NCBI RefSeq assembly: GCF_009749385.1 | Contig: NZ_WBIN01000013.1 | Coordinates: 1 to 64,000 of the forward strand | Length of the DNA stretch: 64,000 bases | Source of the DNA: Agromyces allii | GTDB taxonomy: Bacteria; Actinomycetota; Actinomycetes; Actinomycetales; Microbacteriaceae | Direction of reading: 5' to 3' | Part shown: positions 49,641 through 58,960 of the stretch, one piece after another | How positions within the stretch are numbered: the first letter of the stretch is position 1 | How the letters are laid out: each line of letters begins with the position of its first letter | Program-made: the position numbers and the translations under genes | The notes under the pieces: generated by a model | Seen by the model: only the letters and a program-made list of their open reading frames with translations | The model's database searches: none | Told to the model about the DNA's origin: nothing

Positions 49641-50657
49641 TCAGGCCGAGCGTCGCACGACGAGCGAGCTGTCGGTGAAGATCTCGCGCGGCGGATCGGT
49701 GCGTCCGTTGACGCGGGCGGCGAGCAGGTCGACCGCCATCTTCGCGATCTGCTCGGTGCCGGGCTCGATCGTCGTGAGCGGCGGGAACGCGTACTGCGCC
49801 GCCGGCACGTTGTCGAAGCCGACGACCGCGATCTCGTCGGGCACGCGCACGCCGTTCATGGCCGCGGCGTGCAGGGCGCCGATGGCGAGCGTGTCATTGA
49901 AGCAGAACACCGCATCGGGTCGCTCGTCGAGCCGCAGCAGGTGCGTCATCGCCACGGCGCCGTCGCGCAGGTGCCATTCCTCGGCGACCACGATGCGCTC
50001 GGGCGGCGTCGGCAGGCCCGCCTCCTGCATCGCCTGCAGGTAGCCCTGCAGACGGAGCGACGCGGCGCTGATCGTGCTGACGCCGGGGTTCGAGCCGATC
50101 GCCGCGATGCGGGTGCGGCCGCGACCGATCAGGTACTGCGTCGCCAGGCGCGCGGCATCCGTGTTCGCCATTGCGACGTGGTCGACCGGACCGTTGAAGA
50201 TGCGATCGCCCAGGATCACGAGGCGGTCGTTGCCCGTGAGGTGCTTCTCGTCGCCCGGGCCGAGCGCGTGCGGCTGGAAGATGAGCCCGTCGGAGTGCTG
50301 GCGGCGGGCACCCGAGAGGATGTCGAGCTCGGTCTCGCGGCGGGCGCCCGTCTGCTGGATCACGACCGACCACCCGTGCCGCTCGGACTCGACGATCACG
50401 CGTCGCGCGAGCTCGTTGAAGTAGTCGATGCCGAGGTCGGGGATCGCGAGGGTGATCGACCCGGTGCGGCCGGTCTTCAGGCCCCGGGCCGAGGTGTTCA
50501 TGCGGTAGCCGAGTTGGTCGACCGCGCGCAGCACCCGGTCGCGCGTCTCGGGGCGCACCGACGGATGGTTCGAGAGCACGTTCGAGACCGTGCGCGCCGT
50601 GACGCCGGCGAGCGCCCCGACATCCGCCATGGTCACGTTCGCGGACTTGCCGGTCAC
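49641..50657 (-). CDS. LacI family regulator, module B
   Basis: The 338-residue protein has the headpiece TMADVGALAGVTARTVSNVL and the effector core (IDYFNELARRVIVESERHGW, FCFNDTLAIGALHAAAMNGV, VVGFDNVPAAQYAFPPLTTI). The GTG start lies only four bases after the GH51 stop, so it is the second gene of a GH51-lacI operon and is autoregulated through the operator at 52282-52297. It probably also controls the divergent transport operon through 52429-52442. Confidence 0.92.
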   Translation of the reverse strand: MTGKSANVTMADVGALAGVTARTVSNVLSNHPSVRPETRDRVLRAVDQLGYRMNTSARGLKTGRTGSITLAIPDLGIDYFNELARRVIVESERHGWSVVIQQTGARRETELDILSGARRQHSDGLIFQPHALGPGDEKHLTGNDRLVILGDRIFNGPVDHVAMANTDAARLATQYLIGRGRTRIAAIGSNPGVSTISAASLRLQGYLQAMQEAGLPTPPERIVVAEEWHLRDGAVAMTHLLRLDERPDAVFCFNDTLAIGALHAAAMNGVRVPDEIAVVGFDNVPAAQYAFPPLTTIEPGTEQIAKMAVDLLAARVNGRTDPPREIFTDSSLVVRRSA

Positions 50658-50661
50658 TCGC

Positions 50662-52272
50662 CTACCCCCGCGCCGATCGCCGGACCATCCGGATACTGGC
50701 CCATGATACGGAAGGCAGCTCGACCACGAGGCGGTCGCCCACGAGTCGCGCCGGCAGCGTTCGGGGCACGACGCGCAGCGGGTCGGCCGCGGTGTTCGTC
50801 GCGAGCGGGTCGGGGTGCCAGATGAGCTCCGAGCGCGTGATCTCCGCGGCGTCGAGGCCAGCGAGGTCGACCTCGACGTGCACCGACCCCTCGGTGCCCC
50901 GATGACCGAGGTAGACCGCGATCGCGTGGCCGTCGGGGCTCAGCGTCACGGTGGTCACGACGGCCTGAGCGGATGCCGCGTGGCCGGCGTCCGCGACGGC
51001 GCTCGAGCGCAGCACGGTGTGACCTGCGCTCCGTGCGACCGCCGCGAAGGGGTGGAACGTCGTCTGCCGCCAGGCGCCGTCGGGCTCGGCGCGGATCGGC
51101 CCGATGACGTTCACGAGCTGCGCCATGGCCGCGATGGAGACGACGTCGGCGTGGTTCAGGATGCTCTGGAGCAGGGTTCCGACCACCACGGCGTCGGCCA
51201 GCGTGTACTCCTCCTCGAGGATGCGCGGGGCGATCTCGAAGCGGCGATCGGGCTTCTGCTCGTCGTAGGCGGTGTAGTTCCACACGTTCCACTCGTCGAG
51301 GCTGATGCGCACGTCGCGCTCGCTGCGGGTGACGGCCTTGACGTGCTGGATGGTCGCGGCGATCTGCTCGAGGAACCGGTCGAGCACGAGCGAGGAGTCG
51401 AGGAACGTCGCGAGGTCGCCGTCGTTGTAGAAGTAGATGTGGCACGAGAGGTAGTCCACGAGGTCGATGGTGCGTTCGAGCACCGTCGCCTCCCACGTGC
51501 CGAACGTGGACATCTGGGCGTTCGAGCTGCCGACTGCCACGAGCTCGAGGTCGTCGTCGAACATGCGCATGGCCGACGCCGTGACCGCGGCGAGCTCGCC
51601 GTACGCTTCGGCCGATCGGGCGCCGAGCTGCCACGGTCCGTCGAGTTCGTTGCCGAGGCACCAGAGACGCACGTCGTGCGGATCGGGCGACCCGTTGCGC
51701 ACGCGCTCGTCGGAGAGCGCGGTGCCCGAGGGGTGGTTCGCGTACTCGAGCAGCTGCAGGGCGTCGCGCACGGTGCCGAGTCCGAGGTTGAGGGCCAGCA
51801 TGGGCTCGACGTCGGCGGCCCGGCACCACGCGATGAACTCGTCGGTGCCGAACGCGTTCGTCTCGACGCTCTTCCAGGCGAGGTCGAGGCGGCGCGGGCG
51901 TTCGGCGGCCGGCCCGATGCCGTCGCGCCAGTCGTAGCCCGACACGAAGTTGCCGCCCGGGTAGCGCACGACGGTCACGCCGAGTTCGCGCACGAGGTCG
52001 AGCACGTCGTCGCGGAACCCCTCGGGGGTCGCGGTCGGATGCCCCGGGTCGAAGACGCCGCCGTAGACACCGCGACCGAGGTGCTCGACGAACGAGCCGA
52101 ACAGGCGCGGATCGGCGCGGCCGATCTCCGCCCCGACCGAGACGGTCACAGCAGCGGGAGCTTCGGGGCCCGGGTTCGCGCGGCTCGCGCCGGCCACCGC
52201 ACCGGCACCCTCGCCCTGGCTCTGGCCCTCGCTCGGGAGCGCCGTCTGGCGCTGACGTCGTCGGTCTTGCAC
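50662..52272 (-). CDS. abfA: GH51 alpha-L-arabinofuranosidase
   Basis: The 536-residue enzyme has the GH51 acid/base Glu209 (CLGNELDGPWQ) and nucleophile Glu327 (SLDEWNVWN), with DPRLFGSFVEHLGRGVYGG near the N-terminus and a C-terminal beta-sandwich. There is no signal peptide, so it removes arabinofuranose from imported oligosaccharides in the cytoplasm. The GTG start follows GGAGATCAC and adds a ~40-residue Gly/Ala/Gln-rich leader absent from most relatives; an internal start near residue 42 is possible. It shares an operon with the LacI gene. Confidence 0.95.
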   Translation of the reverse strand: MQDRRRQRQTALPSEGQSQGEGAGAVAGASRANPGPEAPAAVTVSVGAEIGRADPRLFGSFVEHLGRGVYGGVFDPGHPTATPEGFRDDVLDLVRELGVTVVRYPGGNFVSGYDWRDGIGPAAERPRRLDLAWKSVETNAFGTDEFIAWCRAADVEPMLALNLGLGTVRDALQLLEYANHPSGTALSDERVRNGSPDPHDVRLWCLGNELDGPWQLGARSAEAYGELAAVTASAMRMFDDDLELVAVGSSNAQMSTFGTWEATVLERTIDLVDYLSCHIYFYNDGDLATFLDSSLVLDRFLEQIAATIQHVKAVTRSERDVRISLDEWNVWNYTAYDEQKPDRRFEIAPRILEEEYTLADAVVVGTLLQSILNHADVVSIAAMAQLVNVIGPIRAEPDGAWRQTTFHPFAAVARSAGHTVLRSSAVADAGHAASAQAVVTTVTLSPDGHAIAVYLGHRGTEGSVHVEVDLAGLDAAEITRSELIWHPDPLATNTAADPLRVVPRTLPARLVGDRLVVELPSVSWASIRMVRRSARG

Positions 52273-52281
52273 GTGATCTCC

Positions 52282-52334
52282 ATTTCATCGGTGAAATTAC
52301 CGGCACGCTATGCCTTCGGTGCAGGGTTCGTCAA
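52282..52334 (-). promoter_or_regulatory. GH51 operon promoter and LacI operator, module B
   Basis: On the complement, TTGACG (52334-52329) and TAGCGT (52310-52305) are 18 bp apart, the same elements as in module A. The inverted repeat ATTTCATCGGTGAAAT (52282-52297) starts just downstream at the expected transcription start. Confidence 0.85.
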
Positions 52335-52372
52335 CCCAAGGGGCCTGGAGCCGGTATCGGCGCAATTGCCTG

Positions 52373-52442
52373 TTGACGCGAGGCCGACCCTTTGCCATGA
52401 TCCATTCTGGGCACCGCGGTCATCTTTGTTTCATCGATGAAA
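52373..52442 (+). promoter_or_regulatory. Module B transport operon promoter and LacI operator
   Basis: TTGACG (52373-52378) and CATGAT (52396-52401) are 17 bp apart. The perfect palindrome TTTCATCGATGAAA (52429-52442) lies about 20 bases past the predicted start, where a repressor would block elongation. It shares its half-site with the operator at 52282. Confidence 0.82.
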
Positions 52443-52489
52443 TGCCACGAACCCAACACATCCCTGAATCCCCAGAGAGGCGAACCGCA

Positions 52490-53734
52490 ATGAAGCTGAA
52501 TCGTCGACGGGCGGGCCTCGGCCTGGCCGCCACCGTGGGGGCCGCAGCCCTCCTCCTCACCGCATGCTCGACCGGCGAAGCCGACTCGGGCAAGACCACC
52601 CTCACCGTCTGGCACTACTACAACGTCGACGGCCAGGTCGAAGGGCTCGAGAAGCTCGCCGACTCCTTCGAGGCCGACCACCCCGACGTGGACGTCGAGT
52701 TCGCCTACGTGCCGGTCGACCAGTTCACGACCAAGGCGGTGACCGCGGCGGGCGCCGGCACCGGGCCCGACGTGCTCATCTTCGGGGCATCCGGAACCTA
52801 CTCGCTCGCCGAAGCCGGCGCGATCGAGCCGATGACCGACTGGTGGGACGGCTACGCCGACAAGGACCAGTTCCCCGAGGGCGTGATGCAGCGCGTCGAC
52901 GGCGAGCTCTACGGCGTACAGGGCTACGTCAACCTGCTCGGCCTCTGGTACAACCAGGACATGCTCGACGAGCTCGGCGCCGAGGTGCCGACCACGACCG
53001 AGGAGATGGAGGCGGTCATGGCCAAGGCCGCCGCGGCCGGCCATCAGGGCGTCACGCTCACCGGCAAGCCCGGTCTCGAGAGCCAGTGGCAGGGCTTCCC
53101 GTGGTTCACCTCGCACGGCTTCTCGTACGGCGACCCGCAGGCCGCCCCGATGGCCGACACCTACACGATGCTGCAGGACTGGGTCGACCAGGGGTACCTC
53201 TCGCGCGAGGCCTCGACGTGGGATCAGACCATCCCGTTCCAGCAGTTCGCGGCCGGTGCCTCAGCGTTCGCGGTCAACGGCAACTGGCAGATCGCGGCCG
53301 CGAAGGAGGCCGCCTTCGAGTACGGCGTCGCCCCGCTGCCCATCACCGACGAGGGCGGCGTGCTGCTCGGCGGCGAGGTGCAGAACATCGGCGCGTTCTC
53401 GAAGCACCCCGACCTCGCGAAGGAGTTCCTCGAGCAGACCTTCTTCTCGGTCGACGGCGAGCTCTCGCTGCTCGACACGTTCGGCTCGATCCCGGCACGA
53501 GCGGATGCCGCGGGCGACGACGCCATCGGCAGCGACCCGATCCTCAGCGTGTTCGCCGACATCGTGCAGCAGCAGGGACGTCCGTCGCCGAGCCCCGAGG
53601 TGCCGTCGAAGAACGTCAACGCGGTCGAGACGCTCGTCGGCGACTACTGGAGCAAGGCCGTGGCCGGTGACGGCGAACCCGACCCGCTGGCCGACGACCT
53701 CATCTCGCAGCTCGACCCCCTCCTGAAGGGCTGA
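52490..53734 (+). CDS. Extracellular sugar-binding lipoprotein, module B
   Basis: The 414-residue protein has lipobox LTAC (Cys26) and the CUT1 binding-protein fold (TLTVWHYYNVDGQVEGLEKL, GPDVLIFGASGTYSLAEAG, AFAVNGNWQIAAAKEA). The start follows AGAGAGGCGAACCGCA; longer upstream frames would place the operator inside the gene. It leads an operon with two permeases. Its ligand is probably an arabinan or arabinoxylan oligosaccharide given the divergent GH51. Confidence 0.93.
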   Translation: MKLNRRRAGLGLAATVGAAALLLTACSTGEADSGKTTLTVWHYYNVDGQVEGLEKLADSFEADHPDVDVEFAYVPVDQFTTKAVTAAGAGTGPDVLIFGASGTYSLAEAGAIEPMTDWWDGYADKDQFPEGVMQRVDGELYGVQGYVNLLGLWYNQDMLDELGAEVPTTTEEMEAVMAKAAAAGHQGVTLTGKPGLESQWQGFPWFTSHGFSYGDPQAAPMADTYTMLQDWVDQGYLSREASTWDQTIPFQQFAAGASAFAVNGNWQIAAAKEAAFEYGVAPLPITDEGGVLLGGEVQNIGAFSKHPDLAKEFLEQTFFSVDGELSLLDTFGSIPARADAAGDDAIGSDPILSVFADIVQQQGRPSPSPEVPSKNVNAVETLVGDYWSKAVAGDGEPDPLADDLISQLDPLLKG

Positions 53735-53742
53735 TCGAGCGG

Positions 53743-54726
53743 ATGACGCAGGTGAGCCCGCTCCGAACCACCTCGAGTGGATCTCGCCCCGGCACCGCCG
53801 GGTCCCCGTCGGCCGCACCGCGGCCGGCGGGGACGCCCGTGCGCCGGCGGCCCGCGCGCCTCGGCGACCGACGAATCGCACTCGCGACCCCCGCCGTGGC
53901 CGTGCTGCTCGCCCTGGCCGTGTGGCCGCTCGTGCAGCTCGGCTCGATGAGCGTGCACGAGGTCACCTCGGCCACGCTCAACGGCGACTGGGCGTTCATC
54001 GGCGGCGCGAACTTCGCCGCGGTCTTCGCCCAGCCCGACTTCGGGCGGGTGGCGCTCAACACGCTCGCGTTCGTGACCGTCGTCACCGTGCTCGGCGTCG
54101 TCGGCGGCTTCGCCGCCGCGCTCTCGGTCGCCTCCTCGACCCGGGGCGGGTCGTTCCTGCTCGGCATGATGGTCTTCGTCTGGGCGCTGCCGCCCGTCGT
54201 CAACGGCTCGATCTGGAAGTTCCTCCTCGGCGATCGGGGCCTGCTCAACGAGATCGCGCGGGCCACCGGCCTCGCGCCCGACGGCGTCGGGTTCCTCTTC
54301 GACCCGCAGCTCGCGCTGTGGTCGGTCGCCCTCGTGAACGCCTGGGCCGTGATCCCGTTCAACGCGCTCATCTTCCGGGCTGCACTGCTCAGCGTCGACG
54401 AGCAGGTGCTCGAGGCCGCCGAGGTCGACGGAGCGGGCCCGTGGCAGAAGGTCCGCCACCTGCTCATCCCCCACTCGCGCCCGACGGCGACCGTGCTCAC
54501 GGTCCTCACGATCGTGTACGCCTTCCGCAGCTTCGACTTCATCTACGTGATGACGGCCGGCGGCCCGGGCACGGCGTCGACCACCATCCCCTACCTCGCC
54601 TACGTGGAGGCCTTCGTGAAACTCGACTACGGCTCCGGTGCGGCGACCGCGCTCATCGCCCTCGCCATCGTCATCGTGCTCGCGCTCGTCTACGCGCGCG
54701 ACGTGCGTCGGAACGAGGCGGAATGA
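53743..54726 (+). CDS. Carbohydrate ABC transporter permease (MalF-type), module B
   Basis: The 327-residue protein has a ~45-residue Pro/Arg-rich cytoplasmic N-terminus, six helices and the EAA loop VLEAAEVDGAGPWQKVRHLL. It starts 8 bp after the binding-protein stop and overlaps the next permease by ATGA, so all three are co-translated. Unlike modules A and C, no hairpin separates it from the binding protein. Confidence 0.93.
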   Translation: MTQVSPLRTTSSGSRPGTAGSPSAAPRPAGTPVRRRPARLGDRRIALATPAVAVLLALAVWPLVQLGSMSVHEVTSATLNGDWAFIGGANFAAVFAQPDFGRVALNTLAFVTVVTVLGVVGGFAAALSVASSTRGGSFLLGMMVFVWALPPVVNGSIWKFLLGDRGLLNEIARATGLAPDGVGFLFDPQLALWSVALVNAWAVIPFNALIFRAALLSVDEQVLEAAEVDGAGPWQKVRHLLIPHSRPTATVLTVLTIVYAFRSFDFIYVMTAGGPGTASTTIPYLAYVEAFVKLDYGSGAATALIALAIVIVLALVYARDVRRNEAE

Positions 54727-55592
54727 CCGCCACCGCCGCCCTCACGACGACCGGCGCCCGACGCCGGCACCCTCGCCGCCGCCGACGCGAGCCCGTCGCC
54801 TTCGGGTTCCGGCTCGTGCTGTACGTGCTCTACGCCGTGCCGCTGATCTGGATCGTGCTGACCTCGCTGAAGAGCCAGGGCGAGGTGCTCAGCTCGCAGG
54901 CGTCGATCCTCTTCACCCCGACGCTCGAGGCGTACGCCGAGGCGCTCGCCGACCCGGCGCTCGGGTCGTCGCTCCGCCAGTCCGTGATCATCAGCGGGGG
55001 CACGACGCTGCTCTGCCTCGCGCTCGCGGTGCCCGCCGCGTACGCGATCGCCCGCGTGCGCGCCGGCATCGCCATCGCCGCGCTCTCCGCGCTCGTGATC
55101 CTGCAGATGATCCCGCAGACCGCGAACCTCATCCCGCTGTTCTGGCTGCTCGGCCGGTTCGGGCTGCTCGACACCGACCTCGGCCTGATCCTGGCGGATG
55201 CCGCGCTGCTGCTGCCGTGGGCCATCCTGCTGCTCCGCCCGTTCTTCGCGGCCGTGCCCGTGTCGATCGAGGAGGCGAGCCGCATCGACGGCGCGGGAAC
55301 CCTGCGCGGGTTCGTCTCGGTCGCCCTGCCGCTCGCCCGCAACGGCGTGCTCACCGTGAGCGCGATCGTCTTCCTCGTGTCGTGGGGCGAGTTCCTCTAC
55401 GGCATCACGTTCATGCTCTCGCCCGACAACTACCCGATGAGCGCGCTCATCGCCGTGCAGGCCGGTGCGTACGGCGTCGACTGGCCGTCGATGATGGCCT
55501 TCGCCGTGATCTCGGCCGTGCCCGTGTTCATCGTCTACGTCTTCAGCTACCGGCTGCTGCGCACGGGCCTCACGATGGGCGCGGTGAAGTAG
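54723..55592 (+). CDS. Carbohydrate ABC transporter permease (MalG-type), module B
   Basis: The 289-residue protein has an Arg-rich N-terminus (RRRHPRRRRREP), six helices and the EAA loop IEEASRIDGAGTLRGFVSVA. It ends YRLLRTGLTMGAVK, the usual MalG-type end. It completes the module B importer; the ATPase is not encoded here. A strong hairpin follows within 5 bp of the stop. Confidence 0.93.
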   Translation: MTATAALTTTGARRRHPRRRRREPVAFGFRLVLYVLYAVPLIWIVLTSLKSQGEVLSSQASILFTPTLEAYAEALADPALGSSLRQSVIISGGTTLLCLALAVPAAYAIARVRAGIAIAALSALVILQMIPQTANLIPLFWLLGRFGLLDTDLGLILADAALLLPWAILLLRPFFAAVPVSIEEASRIDGAGTLRGFVSVALPLARNGVLTVSAIVFLVSWGEFLYGITFMLSPDNYPMSALIAVQAGAYGVDWPSMMAFAVISAVPVFIVYVFSYRLLRTGLTMGAVK

Positions 55593-55596
55593 GGCG

Positions 55597-55628
55597 CGCT
55601 CGCCGGGCGAGGAGTCGCCCGGCGAGCG
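55597..55628. terminator. Bidirectional terminator between modules B and C
   Basis: The hairpin CGCTCGCCGGGCGA-GGAG-TCGCCCGGCGAGCG has a 14-bp perfect stem and a 4-base loop. It lies between the convergent permease and GH31 genes. Confidence 0.88.
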
Positions 55629-55638
55629 GATGCGGCGA

Positions 55639-57906
55639 TCAGACGAAGGTCGCGCGCCAGCCGTCGCCCGGGTCGCCGTCGGCGACCACGACGGACTCCC
55701 CCGACACGGCGAACCGCGCCGAGCGGCCGTCGGGTGTCGTCACCGTCGCGCCCGAGGCATCCGTCGCCCCGGGGAACACGCGCAGCTCGAGCCCGTCGAA
55801 GTAGTCGGCGTCGGGCTTCGTCGTGTCGGCGCCGATCGGCAGCACGGCGCCCTCGCGCACGTACAGCGGCACGGTGTCGAAGCCGTGCACCTCGCGGCGC
55901 CACGAACCGGAGGAGGTGACGACCTCGCCCGTCCACCAGTTCGTCCAGCGGCCGGCGGGCAGGTAGAACTCCACCTCGCCGGACTCCGAGAACACGGGGG
56001 CCACGAGCAGCGACGAGCCGAGCATGTACTGCCGGTCGAGGTACGCGGTACCCGGATCGTCCGGGAACTCCAGCGCCATCGGGCGCATGACCGGCACGCC
56101 GCTCGCCGACGCGTCCAGGCCCTGCCGGTACAGGTACGGCATGAGCGAGAGCTTCAGCTTCGTGAAGATCCGCGTGACGTCGACGGCCTCCTCGTCGAAC
56201 GCCCACGGCACCCGGTACGACCCCGACCCGTGGAAGCGCGAGTGGGTGCCGAGCAGGCCGAAGGCGACCCAGCGCTTGAACACACCGGCATCCGGAGTGC
56301 CCTCGAAGCCGCCGATGTCGTGGCTCCAGAAGGCGAAGCCCGAGTACGCGAGCGAGAGGCCGCCGCGCAGGGTCTCGGCCATCGACTCGTACGTCGAGGT
56401 CGAGTCGCCGCCCCAGTGCACGGGCAGGCGCTGGCCGCCGGTCGTCGCCGAACGCGCGAACACCACGGCCTCGCCCTCGCCGCGCTCCTGCTCGAGCACC
56501 TCGAACACGGCCTCGTTGTAGAGCTGCGTGTAGCGGTTGTGCATGCGGTCGGGGGCCGACCCGTCGAAGTACTCGACCTCGAGCGGGATCCGCTCGCCGA
56601 AGTCGGTCTTGAAGCAGTCCACGCCCTGCGCGACGAGCGCGCGCAGGTGGTCCTGGTACCAGCGGGTCGCGTCGGGGTTCGTGAAGTCGACGAGGCCCAT
56701 GCCCGCCTGCCAGAGGTCCCACTGCCACACCGTGCCGTCTGGGCGCTTCACGAGGTAGCCGAGCTCTGCGGCCTCGGCGAACAGCTTCGAGCGCTGCCCG
56801 ATGTAGGGGTTCAGCCAGACGCAGACGCGCAGGCCCTTGCCGCGCAGGCGAGCGAGCATGCCCTCGGGGTCGGGGAACGTGCGCGGGTCCCACTCGAAGT
56901 CGGTCCAGTTGAACTCGCGCATCCAGAAGCAGTCGAAGTGGAACACGCTGACGGGCAGTTCGCGCGCGGCCATCTCGTCGACGAACCGGTTCACGGTCGC
57001 CTCGTCGTAGTCGGTCGTGAACGACGTCGAGAGCCAGAGGCCGTACGACCAGGCCGGAACCCGGGCGGGCTTGCCGACGAGCTCCGTGTAGCGCTCGAGC
57101 ACGCCGGCGGGGGTGCCGCCGTAGATCACGAAGTACTCGAGGCTCTCGCCCGGCACCGAGAACTGCACGCGCTCGACCGCCTCCGAGCCGATCTCGTACG
57201 ACACGTGCCCGGTGTCGTTCACGAGCACGCCGTAGCCGCGGTTGGTCAGGTAGAACGGCACGTTCTTGTAGGCCTGCTCCGACGAGGTGCCGCCGTCGGC
57301 GTTCCAGATGTCGACCGTCTGCCCGTTCTTCACGAGCGGCCCGAAGCGTTCGCCGAGGCCGTAGACGAGCTCGCCGACGCCGAGCGAGAGCTGCTGCAGC
57401 GTGTACGCGGATGCCGCGGCGCGCGCCGAGCCCTCGCGGGCGTTGCCGACGGGCACGCCGTCGAGCTGCGCGTCGGGCCGCACGCGCATGTTCGCGATCG
57501 ACTTGTCGCCGGCCGACACGATCGTGCGGCCGTCGACCTCGAACGCGAGCCCGAACGGCGCGCCGGGCGCCACGCGCACCGAGAGCCGTCCGGAGGTGAG
57601 CAGGCCGCCGGTCTCGTCGACCACGACCACGCCGTGGTCGCCCCGCGCGCCGACGAGGTCGAAGCCCTGCGGCCTCGGCCCGCCCGCGTGGTGCTCGACG
57701 CGCACGCCGATCACGTCGGGCAGCGGCGACGAGATCGTCACGGTCAACAGCGGGCGGTTCAGCGTGTCGCCGCGCTTGGCGACGACGCCGGTCGTGGCGA
57801 AGACCTGGAGGCGGTGCTCGCCGTCGGCCCAGATGTCGTACGCCTCCCGGCCGTACAACGGTTCGATGCCCGGCCTGATCTGCCAGAACCCGTCGGTGAA
57901 CTTCAT
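55639..57906 (-). CDS. yicI: GH31 alpha-xylosidase (YicI type)
   Basis: The 755-residue enzyme has catalytic nucleophile Asp435 (CFKTDFGERIP) and acid/base Asp501 (VHWGGDST), plus HFDCFWMREFNWTDFEWDP, which is nearly identical in pattern to E. coli YicI. It removes alpha-xylose from isoprimeverose and xyloglucan oligosaccharides in the cytoplasm. It lies 49 bp behind the module C permease and is the last gene of lacI-SBP-permease-permease-GH31. The length fits the family (~770 residues). Confidence 0.95.
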   Translation of the reverse strand: MKFTDGFWQIRPGIEPLYGREAYDIWADGEHRLQVFATTGVVAKRGDTLNRPLLTVTISSPLPDVIGVRVEHHAGGPRPQGFDLVGARGDHGVVVVDETGGLLTSGRLSVRVAPGAPFGLAFEVDGRTIVSAGDKSIANMRVRPDAQLDGVPVGNAREGSARAAASAYTLQQLSLGVGELVYGLGERFGPLVKNGQTVDIWNADGGTSSEQAYKNVPFYLTNRGYGVLVNDTGHVSYEIGSEAVERVQFSVPGESLEYFVIYGGTPAGVLERYTELVGKPARVPAWSYGLWLSTSFTTDYDEATVNRFVDEMAARELPVSVFHFDCFWMREFNWTDFEWDPRTFPDPEGMLARLRGKGLRVCVWLNPYIGQRSKLFAEAAELGYLVKRPDGTVWQWDLWQAGMGLVDFTNPDATRWYQDHLRALVAQGVDCFKTDFGERIPLEVEYFDGSAPDRMHNRYTQLYNEAVFEVLEQERGEGEAVVFARSATTGGQRLPVHWGGDSTSTYESMAETLRGGLSLAYSGFAFWSHDIGGFEGTPDAGVFKRWVAFGLLGTHSRFHGSGSYRVPWAFDEEAVDVTRIFTKLKLSLMPYLYRQGLDASASGVPVMRPMALEFPDDPGTAYLDRQYMLGSSLLVAPVFSESGEVEFYLPAGRWTNWWTGEVVTSSGSWRREVHGFDTVPLYVREGAVLPIGADTTKPDADYFDGLELRVFPGATDASGATVTTPDGRSARFAVSGESVVVADGDPGDGWRATFV

Positions 57907-57955
57907 GGGAGTGGGTGTTCCTTTCGCGCGGGCCGCAGCTGCGGCATCCGCTTCG

Positions 57956-58960
57956 TTACTTGACCGCGCCCGCGGTGATGCCGCGTGTGAGCGTGCGCTG
58001 GAAGATGAGGAAGAAGATCAGCGTCGGGATCACGCCGAGCAGTGCCGAGGCGCTCGTCGTCGTGACGTCCATGAGCCGATCGCCCTGCAGGGTCGTGATC
58101 GCCACCGGAACCGTCTGGTTGTCGTTGGAGATCAGGAACGTCAGCGGGATGAGGAACTCGTTCCACGTCCAGATGAAGAAGAAGATGAGCAGCACCGAGA
58201 GCGTGCCCTTGCTGATCGGCAGCACGACCTTGATCAGGGTGCGCAGCTTGCCGGCGCCGTCGAGCGCGGCCGCCTCGAGCACCTCCTTCGGGAACGTGCC
58301 GAACACGCTCGAGAGCAGGTACGTGCCGAACGCCGCCTGGATCACCGTGAAGATGATGATGATCGCGAGCTGCGTATCGTAGAGGCCCACCGCCTTGAAC
58401 ATGTAGTACAGCGGGTAGAGCAGCGCCTCCTGCGGAATGAGGTCCGCGAGCAGGAACAGCAGCAGGATCCACGTGCGGTACTTCACGCGCCCGATGCCGA
58501 GCGCGTAGGCGTTCAGCACCGAGAGGGCGACCGCGAGCACGGCGACCGAGCCCGAGATGATGAAGCTGTTCCAGAGCTTCTGCGGGAAGTCGACGCGGGT
58601 CCAGAAGTTCACGAGGCCGTCGAAGTAGAGCTCCTTCGGCAGCATGAGCGGGCCCGACGTGTTGTAGTCCTCCGGCGACTTGAACGAGTTGATCAGGATC
58701 AGGATGAACGGCACCGCGACGAGCAGGCCGAACAGGATCGCGAGCCCCAGCCAGACCCAGTCCTTCGCGGTCTTCTTCGACTGCGGCGAGCGGTCGCGCG
58801 GCGGCTTCGAGCGACGGATGCCGCGGCGCGAGCCTCGGTCGCGACCCGACTCGACCAGGTCGGCGCCGACGAGCGGCACCCCGCCGGCGCCGGAGGCCGA
58901 CAGCGGCGTGAGGGGCGCGGGCGCGGTGTTCCGCGTGGTGGTGGCTTCGGTGTACGACAT
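57956..58960 (-). CDS. Carbohydrate ABC transporter permease (MalG-type), module C
   Basis: The 334-residue protein has a ~65-residue basic cytoplasmic N-terminus, six helices and the EAA loop VLEAAALDGAGKLRTLIKVV. It ends LTRGITAGAVK. Its ATG shares a base with the stop of the preceding permease (TGATG). It forms the importer of module C for a xylose-containing oligosaccharide (inferred from the GH31 partner). Confidence 0.93.
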   Translation of the reverse strand: MSYTEATTTRNTAPAPLTPLSASGAGGVPLVGADLVESGRDRGSRRGIRRSKPPRDRSPQSKKTAKDWVWLGLAILFGLLVAVPFILILINSFKSPEDYNTSGPLMLPKELYFDGLVNFWTRVDFPQKLWNSFIISGSVAVLAVALSVLNAYALGIGRVKYRTWILLLFLLADLIPQEALLYPLYYMFKAVGLYDTQLAIIIIFTVIQAAFGTYLLSSVFGTFPKEVLEAAALDGAGKLRTLIKVVLPISKGTLSVLLIFFFIWTWNEFLIPLTFLISNDNQTVPVAITTLQGDRLMDVTTTSASALLGVIPTLIFFLIFQRTLTRGITAGAVK

